A DNA stretch of 33,198 bases from JAAFHN01 sp031421855 (GTDB lineage: Bacteria; Pseudomonadota; Gammaproteobacteria; Burkholderiales; Burkholderiaceae_C), in assembly GCA_031421855.1 (NCBI GenBank), contig JANOPN010000114.1:1-33198 (forward strand), written 5' to 3'. This document shows positions 24,393 to 30,900 of the stretch, piece by piece. Under the pieces are notes generated by a model. The model was not told where the DNA came from. It made no database searches and saw nothing but the letters and a program-made list of their open reading frames with translations. Made by a program: the position numbers and the translations under genes. The number at the start of each line of letters is the position of its first letter. Positions within the stretch are counted from its first letter, which is position 1.

Positions 24393-25226
24393 TCAGGGGC
24401 GCAGCAACTCGTTGATCGAGGTTTTGCTGCGGGTTTGCGCATCAACCCGCTTGACGATGATGGCTGCATACAAGCTGTACTTGCCCCCGTCCTTGGGCAA
24501 GCTGCCGCTGATGACGACTGAGCCCGACGGAATGCGCCCGTAGCTGACTTCACCCGTGGCGCGGTCATAAATGGGGGTACTTTGGCCGATGTAGACGCCC
24601 ATCGAGATGACCGAGTTTTCTTCAACGATTACGCCCTCGACCACTTCTGAACGCGCCCCGATGAAGCAGTTGTCTTCGATGATGGTTGGGTTGGCCTGAA
24701 GCGGCTCCAACACGCCGCCGATGCCCACGCCGCCCGAGAGGTGCACGCCTTTGCCGATCTGCGCACATGAACCCACGGTTGCCCAGGTGTCAACCATGGT
24801 GTTTTCGCCAACGTAGGCACCAATGTTGACGTAGCTGGGCATGAGCACGGCGCCCTTGGCAATGAAGCTGCCACGGCGAGCAACAGCCGGGGGCACGACC
24901 CGCACGCCGGTGGCGCGCAACTCGTCTTCGCTCAGGTGGGCGAACTTGGTTTTTACCTTGTCAAAAAATGCAAACTCGCCAGCCCGCATGAGCACGTTGT
25001 CGTTGAGCCGAAAGCTCAGCAGCACGGCTTTTTTGACCCATTGGTTCACCGTCCACTGACCCATGCCTTGTTGAGTGGCGACTCGCAATGCCCCTTTGTT
25101 GAGGTCGGTGATGACGGCTTCAACCGCGTCGCTCACCTCTTGCGGACGCGCGGCAGGCGAAAACTCGCCTCGGCGCTCCCACGCATCGTTGATGAAAGAC
25201 TCGAGCTGGCTGTGGGTGGTGGTCAT
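24393..25226 (-). CDS. dapD: 2,3,4,5-tetrahydropyridine-2,6-dicarboxylate N-succinyltransferase
   Basis: 277 residues. It transfers succinyl from succinyl-CoA to tetrahydrodipicolinate in the succinylase branch of lysine / diaminopimelate synthesis. The central part is a left-handed beta-helix of hexapeptide repeats (FIAKGAVLMPSYVNIGAYVGEN, GSCAQIGKGVHLSGGVGIGG, CFIGARSEVVEGVIV). The family motif RVVPPAVARRGSFI and the C-terminal SGSLPKDGGKYSLYAAIIVKRVDAQTRSKTSINELLR complete it. ATG 25226 (MTTTHSQLESFINDAWERR) is the family start; the longer frame to 25433 overlaps dapC antisense-fashion and is rejected. It follows dapC by 79 nt on the same strand and precedes pilU by 28 nt. Confidence 0.96.
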   Translation of the reverse strand: MTTTHSQLESFINDAWERRGEFSPAARPQEVSDAVEAVITDLNKGALRVATQQGMGQWTVNQWVKKAVLLSFRLNDNVLMRAGEFAFFDKVKTKFAHLSEDELRATGVRVVPPAVARRGSFIAKGAVLMPSYVNIGAYVGENTMVDTWATVGSCAQIGKGVHLSGGVGIGGVLEPLQANPTIIEDNCFIGARSEVVEGVIVEENSVISMGVYIGQSTPIYDRATGEVSYGRIPSGSVVISGSLPKDGGKYSLYAAIIVKRVDAQTRSKTSINELLRP

Positions 25227-25305
25227 GGTGGAGGCAAGGGTTGGATTTGTGTGGTCGCGTCGCCCGAAACGAGGCAGGCGTGCCGCCATCGGGCAAACCC
25301 TGATT

Positions 25306-26526
25306 TTAGCGCTTTGCCCCGCCTTGGTTGTGCACAAAGGCGGCGATTCGATGGGCGGCCTCAACGCACTCGGCCACATCGGCGACCAAGGCAAGCCTGA
25401 CGCGACCTGCGCCCGGGTTCGAACCGTGTGCATCTACCCGCGCCAGATAGCTGCCCGGCAGCACCGTCACGGCGGCATCTTGCAGCAGCAGTTTTGAAAA
25501 TTGCGCGTCGTCGCCTTCGCAAACCGCTTGTGGCACGGCCGCCCAAAGATAAAACGCCGCATCGGGCGTTTGCACATCCATCGCGGTTTGCAAAATTGGG
25601 GTCACGGCAGCGAATTTTTGTCGATACAGCGCTCGGTTGGCCTGTACGTGGGCTTCATCGCTCCAGGCCGCGATGCTGGTGGCTTGCACGGTTGGGCTCA
25701 TGGCGCTGCCGTGATACGTGCGGTAGCGCAAAAACTGGCTGATGACGTCGGCGTCGCCCGCCACAAAGCCGCTGCGCAAACCCGGCACATTGCTGCGCTT
25801 GGACAAACTGGTGAGCGCAATCAGGCGACGGAAGTCACCGCGACCCAAGGCAGCGGCCGCTTGCAAACCACCCAGAGGCGGCTCGGTGCCAAAGTAAATC
25901 TCGCTGTAGCACTCGTCGCTGGCGATCACAAACCCGTGCTCGTCGCTCAAGTCAAACAGCTTTTGCCACTCAGACAGCGGCATGACCGCACCCGTGGGGT
26001 TGCCGGGCGAGCACACAAACAACAGCTGCGTTTTGGCCCAAACGTCGCTCGGCACGGTGTCCCAGTCCACACAAAAGTTGCACTCTGGGTCGCTTGGCGC
26101 ATAAAAAACCGACGCACCGGCCAGCAGGGCTGCGCCTTCGTAAATTTGATAAAACGGGTTGGGGCAAACCACGGTCGCGCCTAGACGGGTCGTGTCAACC
26201 ACCGTCTGGGTTAGCGCAAACAAGGCCTCACGTGAGCCCAAAACTGGCAGCGTTTGCTTGAGCGCATCCACTTCCACGCCGTAGCGGCGCTTGAGCCAAG
26301 CCGCAAACGCCTGGCGCAGCTTGGGGTCGCCAGCGGTGCCAGGGTAGCTTGCCAAACCATTCAAGTTGGCGGCCATCGCCTCGTGAATGAAGCTGGGCGT
26401 GGCGTGTTTGGGCTCGCCGATGCCCAAGCTGATCGGGCGAAGCGCCGAGTTGGGCGTGACGCCCGCGTGGAGCTGGCTGAGCTTCTCAAACGGGTAGGGT
26501 TGAAGAAGCTTGAGTTTTGGGTTCAC
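25306..26526 (-). CDS. dapC: Succinyldiaminopimelate transaminase
   Basis: About 406 residues, PLP-dependent class I/II aminotransferase giving N-succinyl-L,L-diaminopimelate. Seen: the substrate/cofactor segment CSPGNPTGAVM, IASDECYSEIYF with the PLP-ring Asp and Tyr, the Schiff-base Lys in LTSLSKRSNVPGLRSGF, and the C-terminal Arg region GRVRLALV. The opening NPKLKLLQPYPFEKLSQLHAGVTP is typical of betaproteobacterial DapC. GTG at 26526 gives exactly this start; GTG at 26535 adds three residues. No ribosome site is clear. It heads the minus-strand group dapC-dapD-pilU and diverges from alkB across about 90 nt. Confidence 0.93.
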   Translation of the reverse strand: MNPKLKLLQPYPFEKLSQLHAGVTPNSALRPISLGIGEPKHATPSFIHEAMAANLNGLASYPGTAGDPKLRQAFAAWLKRRYGVEVDALKQTLPVLGSREALFALTQTVVDTTRLGATVVCPNPFYQIYEGAALLAGASVFYAPSDPECNFCVDWDTVPSDVWAKTQLLFVCSPGNPTGAVMPLSEWQKLFDLSDEHGFVIASDECYSEIYFGTEPPLGGLQAAAALGRGDFRRLIALTSLSKRSNVPGLRSGFVAGDADVISQFLRYRTYHGSAMSPTVQATSIAAWSDEAHVQANRALYRQKFAAVTPILQTAMDVQTPDAAFYLWAAVPQAVCEGDDAQFSKLLLQDAAVTVLPGSYLARVDAHGSNPGAGRVRLALVADVAECVEAAHRIAAFVHNQGGAKR

Positions 26527-26614
26527 GGGTCGCACACACTAAAAAAAGGGCTTGCTGGTCGGGCATGGGTCATGCACGGGGACAAACCGAGCGCATGCGC
26601 CGTATTATCCGGGC

Positions 26615-27721
26615 ATGACCACTGCCAAGCACCCCAGTAACGCGACCGCAACGCCTGAGGCCGCTCAAGCCCAGCTCCCCAATCGAATCGAGTGGCGGTT
26701 TTTGCTCGCCGTGCTCTTGCCCTTGGGTGCGATTTTTCAGGTTTTGCATGACCCCAGCAATGCCATTTGGGGTGTTGTGGTCTCTTGGTTGTTGATTGCC
26801 GCAATTGACCACTTTTTGCCCGGCGCGCAAACCTCGCCTGCGCCCGTGAGCGTCAATGCGCTGCACGTTTGGGTCGTGCGCATGCACGTACCCGCCCAGC
26901 TGGGCTTGATGGCCTGCGCTGCGTGGGCTGCGTCAAGTGCAGATTGGCCCACCGTTATTGGCTTGGCCATCATGGTGGGTTGGGTGTCGGGCGCGCAGGG
27001 CATCACGTTTGCGCACGAATTGGGGCATTCCAAGCTCAAATTTGACCGGTTTTTGGGCTGGGTGCTGATGATCAGCATTTGGTATGCGCACTTCATGGTG
27101 GAGCACTACCGTGGCCACCACCCACGTGCCGCGACGTTTGAAGACCCGGCCAGCTCGCGCCGTGGCGAGAGCTTTTATGCGTTTTGGCCGCGAACGGTGG
27201 TTGGGTGTTTCACCAGCGCATGGCAACTTGAAGCCCAGCGCCTCAAACAATGGAAGCAAGGCTGGCTGCAAAGCCCTTTGGTGTGGAGTTTTACGCTAAA
27301 TCTGCTCTTGGTCGCCGCATTCATTGGGGTGGGTGCTATCAAAATCGCAGTGGGCTGGTTGGTTGCGTCGGTTGTTGCGTTTAGCTTGCTTGAGTTGGTT
27401 AACTACATCGAACACTACGGTTTGCAGCGCCAATTCGTCACCAACGCCGCAGGCAAAACAGCCCGCGAGCCCTTTGCCCCACCGCACGCCTGGAACGCCA
27501 ACCACTGGCTGACCAATGCCCTGTTGGTCAACCTGCAACGCCACAGCGACCACCACACCCGAGCCTGGAAACCCTTCGCCACCCTAGAACACAGCCCCGC
27601 GCCGTGCCCCCAATTGCCGACCGGGTACGCAGGTTCGATTTTGCTCGCCTTGGTGCCGCCGCTGTGGTTCAAAGTGATGAATGCTCGCTTGGACGCGCTG
27701 GCATCGAATACTCAAAAATAG
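26615..27721 (+). CDS. alkB: Alkane 1-monooxygenase (AlkB-type di-iron membrane hydroxylase)
   Basis: 368 residues from ATG 26615 (a longer frame to 26552 overlaps the dapC promoter region). AlkB would hydroxylate terminal methyl groups of alkanes with electrons from rubredoxin. All signature boxes are present: Hist-1 HELGH (134-138), Hist-2 EHYRGHH (163-169) followed by EDPASS, the AlkB-specific HYG box NYIEHYGL (263-270) and Hist-3 LQRHSDHH (307-314). Several hydrophobic helices precede and separate them. Residues 231-242, in the membrane segment between Hist-2 and the HYG box, are encoded by dispersed repeat copy 8. A second copy in the opposite orientation begins on the last base of the stop codon. 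No rubredoxin gene is in the window; the HYG box separates it from XylM and plain desaturases. Confidence 0.9.
   Translation: MTTAKHPSNATATPEAAQAQLPNRIEWRFLLAVLLPLGAIFQVLHDPSNAIWGVVVSWLLIAAIDHFLPGAQTSPAPVSVNALHVWVVRMHVPAQLGLMACAAWAASSADWPTVIGLAIMVGWVSGAQGITFAHELGHSKLKFDRFLGWVLMISIWYAHFMVEHYRGHHPRAATFEDPASSRRGESFYAFWPRTVVGCFTSAWQLEAQRLKQWKQGWLQSPLVWSFTLNLLLVAAFIGVGAIKIAVGWLVASVVAFSLLELVNYIEHYGLQRQFVTNAAGKTAREPFAPPHAWNANHWLTNALLVNLQRHSDHHTRAWKPFATLEHSPAPCPQLPTGYAGSILLALVPPLWFKVMNARLDALASNTQK
27305..27339 (+). repeat. Dispersed 35-nt repeat, copy 8 (inside alkB)
   Basis: CTCTTGGTCGCCGCATTC + ATTGGGG at the left, GGTGCTAT then CAAAAT at the right; ungapped. It is translated in the sense direction as LLVAAFIGVGAI. 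Confidence 0.8.
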
Positions 27722-27755
27722 TAGCAGCAAGCCCAATAGATCCGGTGACCAAGTG
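27721..27755 (-). repeat. Dispersed 35-nt repeat, copy 7 (at alkB stop)
   Basis: On the minus strand CACTTGGTCACCGGATC + TATTGGG at the left, TTGCTGCTAC at the right. The core starts on the last base of the alkB TAG. The remaining gap to 27923 shows no gene. Confidence 0.88.
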
Positions 27756-27923
27756 CTGATGTGGTGCATGCGAGACGCGGCGGATTCAAAAATCAAACCT
27801 TTGCAATCCAGCCCTCAGCCGCACCGACACGGGGCCGCGGTCTGGGTACTTTGGCGTTGCGACAAGGCCCGACAACGCTGCGCCCCGCTTTGGCGCGGTC
27901 AATGCGTACTGCCGCCGATCGAC

Positions 27924-30900
27924 TCAAGGCAAGCGAACTGCACCGCCAGGTGCCACGCTGATCAACGACTTAAGTTGTTTTTTAAGCTGCCTTTGCACTT
28001 CGTTTGAGTCGGCGTCAACTGACAACTCAGGCTGAAGCAAGTTGCCTACCGCCGCAAGCACTGCGCTCGGCAGCACTGGCGAAGTGGTGATGTTGGCCTG
28101 TGTTGCGAGCGTGTTGCTGCTCAGTTGGTAGTTCCCCGCATCGGCACCAGACAGGGCGACTCCACTGATCAGCACCGGCTTGTTTGCTGCCGCCGCGGCG
28201 TCGTTGAATTGACCTGCGGCGGCACTGACTGTGACAGCATCACCCGCGATTTTGCCCGGCACACTGGCAGAGACCAAACTAATGGCCGCGGTGGTGTTTC
28301 CGTCAAAAGTTTTGTCGAGCGCTTGAACCCCAGCCACAGATACGAGCTTGGGGCTAATGCTGGCTTGGCTGGACAGGCTGGTGTTGAGCAGTTTGTAGTT
28401 ACCTGCATCGGCCCCGCCAAGGCTCAGACCGCTGATGGCGACCGCTTTGTTGCTGCCCGCATTTTTGTCAACAAACTGCGCGCTGGCGCTGGCCAATGTC
28501 AGGCTGTCGCCCGGCACTGCATTCACAAAAATGGCGTTGCTCGCGTTCAAACTTGCGCTTGTGTTGCCGTCGTAGGACTTGTCATTGGCGTTGATGCCGC
28601 TGACCGCAACCGATTTCGCGGTGATGTCAGCTATTGTGCTGGCCGATCCACTCGCCAAGGTGTAGTTACCTGCGTCGGTTCCACTTAACGTCGCACCGGT
28701 GATCGACACGGTTTTACCTGCACCTGCGTTCTTGTTGGCGAAGGTGCCCGAAGCACCTGTGATGCTCAGGATGTCGCCAGAGACGATGCCACTGAAGCTG
28801 GCGGCTGCGGTGTTGAGCGTCGCACTGACGCTGCCGTCGTAGGTTTTGTTGTTAGCAGTGATGCCTGAAAGAGCAATCGACTTGGCGGCGATGTCAGCGC
28901 TGGCGCTGGCCGAGCCGCTGGCCAAGGTGTAATTGCCTGAATCGGTGCCACTCAGCGCAACGCCAGTGATGCTGACGGTTTTACCTGTTCCTGCGTTCTT
29001 GTTGGCAAAGGTGCCGCTTGCACCCGTGATGCTGAGGGTGTCGCCAGAGACGATGCCGCTGAAGCTGGCGGCTGCGGTGTTGAGCGTCGCACTGACATTG
29101 CCGTCGAAGGTTTTGTTGTCGGCGGTGATGCCGCTCACAGCAACCGACTTTGCGGCGATGTCAGCGGTGGCGCTGGCAGATCCGCTTGCCAAGGTGTAGT
29201 TGCCCGCGTCGCTGCCGCTCAGCGCAACGCCCGTGATGCTGACGGTCTTGCCCGAACCTGCGTTCTTGTTGGCGAAGCTGCCCGATGCGCCCGTGATGCT
29301 CAAGGTGTCGCCCAAGACAATGCCGCTGAAGCTAGCCGCGCCCGTATTCAACGTCGCGCTGGCGTTGCCGTCGTAGGTTTTGTTATTGGCGGTGATGCCA
29401 GAAACATTGATCGACTTGGCCGCGATGTCAGCGGTGGCGCTGGCCGTACCACTCGCCAAGGTGTAGTTGCCTGCATCGCTGCCGTTCAGTGCCACACCTG
29501 TGATGCTGACGGTTTTACCTGTTCCAGCGTTCTTGTTGGCGAAGCTGCCCGACGCGCCCGTGATGCTCAGGGTGTCGCCCGAGACGATGCCGCTGAAGCT
29601 AGCGGCGCCTGTATTCAGCGTCGCGCTGGCGTTGCCGTCGTAAGTTTTGTTGTTGGCGGTGATGCCTGAAACACTGATCGACTTGGCTGCGATGTCGGCG
29701 GTGGCGCTCGCTGTGCCGCTTGCCAAGGTGTAGTTGCCCGCATCGGCGCCGCTCAGCGCAACACCCGTGATCGACACGGTTTTACCTGTTCCAGCGTTCT
29801 TGTTTGCGAAGGTGCCCGATGCGCCGGTGATGCTCAGGGTGTCACCCGAGACGATGCCGCTGAAGCTGGCTGCGCCGGTGCTGAGCGTCGCGCTGGCATT
29901 GCCGTCATAAGTTTTGTTGTCGGCGGTGATGCCGCTGACGGCAACTGATTTGGCGGCGATGTCAGCTACTGCGCTGGCCGATCCGCTTGCCAAGGTGTAG
30001 TTGCCTGCATCGCTGCCGCTCAGTGCAACACCCGTGATCGACACGGTTTTACCGGTACCAGCACTCTTGTTCGCGAAGGTGCCCGATGCGCCCGTGATGC
30101 TCAGGGTGTCGCCTGCGACGATGCCACTGAAGCTGGCTGCGCCGGTGTTCAGCGTCGCGCTGGAGTTGCCGTCGTAGGTTTTGTTGTTGGCGGTGATGCC
30201 GCTCACAGCAATCGACTTGGCGGCGATGTCGGCAATGGCACTGGCCGTGCCGCTTGTGAGTGTGTAGTTACCCGCATCAGTGCCGCTCAGCGCCACGCCA
30301 GTGATCGACACGGTTTTGCCTGTTCCAGCACTCTTGTTTGCGAAGGTGCCAGATGCACCGGTGATGCTCAGCGTGTCGCCAGACACGATGCCGCTGAAGC
30401 TGGCCGCGCCGGTGCTGAGCGTCGCGCTGGCATTGCCGTCGTAGGTTTTGTTGTTGGCTGTGATGCCTGAAACATTGATCGACTTGACCGTGATGTCGGC
30501 TATGGCGCTGGCCGTGCCGCTGGCCAAGGTGTAGTTGCCTGCATCGGTTCCACTCAATGCCACGCCCGTGATCGACACGGTTTTACCGGTGCCAGCGCTC
30601 TTGTTGGCGAATCTGCCGCTGGCGCCTGTGATGCTTAAGGTGTCGCCCGCGACGATGCCGCTGAAGCTGGCTGCGCCCGTGTTCAGCGTGGCGCTCGCAT
30701 TGCCGTCGTAGGTCTTGTTGGCCGCGGTGATGCCACCTACGCTTGCGATTGTTGCCTGCGCAATGTTGGCCGTCGTGCTGGCCGAGCCGCTGGCCAAGGT
30801 GTAGTTGGCGGCATCGTTGCCGCTCAATGCCACGCCAGTGATGCTGACAGTTTTACCCGTCCCAGCATTTTTGTTGACGAAGCTGCCTGATGCGCCCGTG

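Noticed and set aside
26615..27721. Calling the 26615 gene a fatty acid desaturase
   Set aside because: The HYG box NYIEHYGL and LQRHSDHH are diagnostic of AlkB-type alkane monooxygenases.
28125..28688. Plus-strand ORF (187 codons) under the adhesin array
   Set aside because: Antisense to a repetitive coding region and covering the diverged units only; an artefact of codon periodicity.
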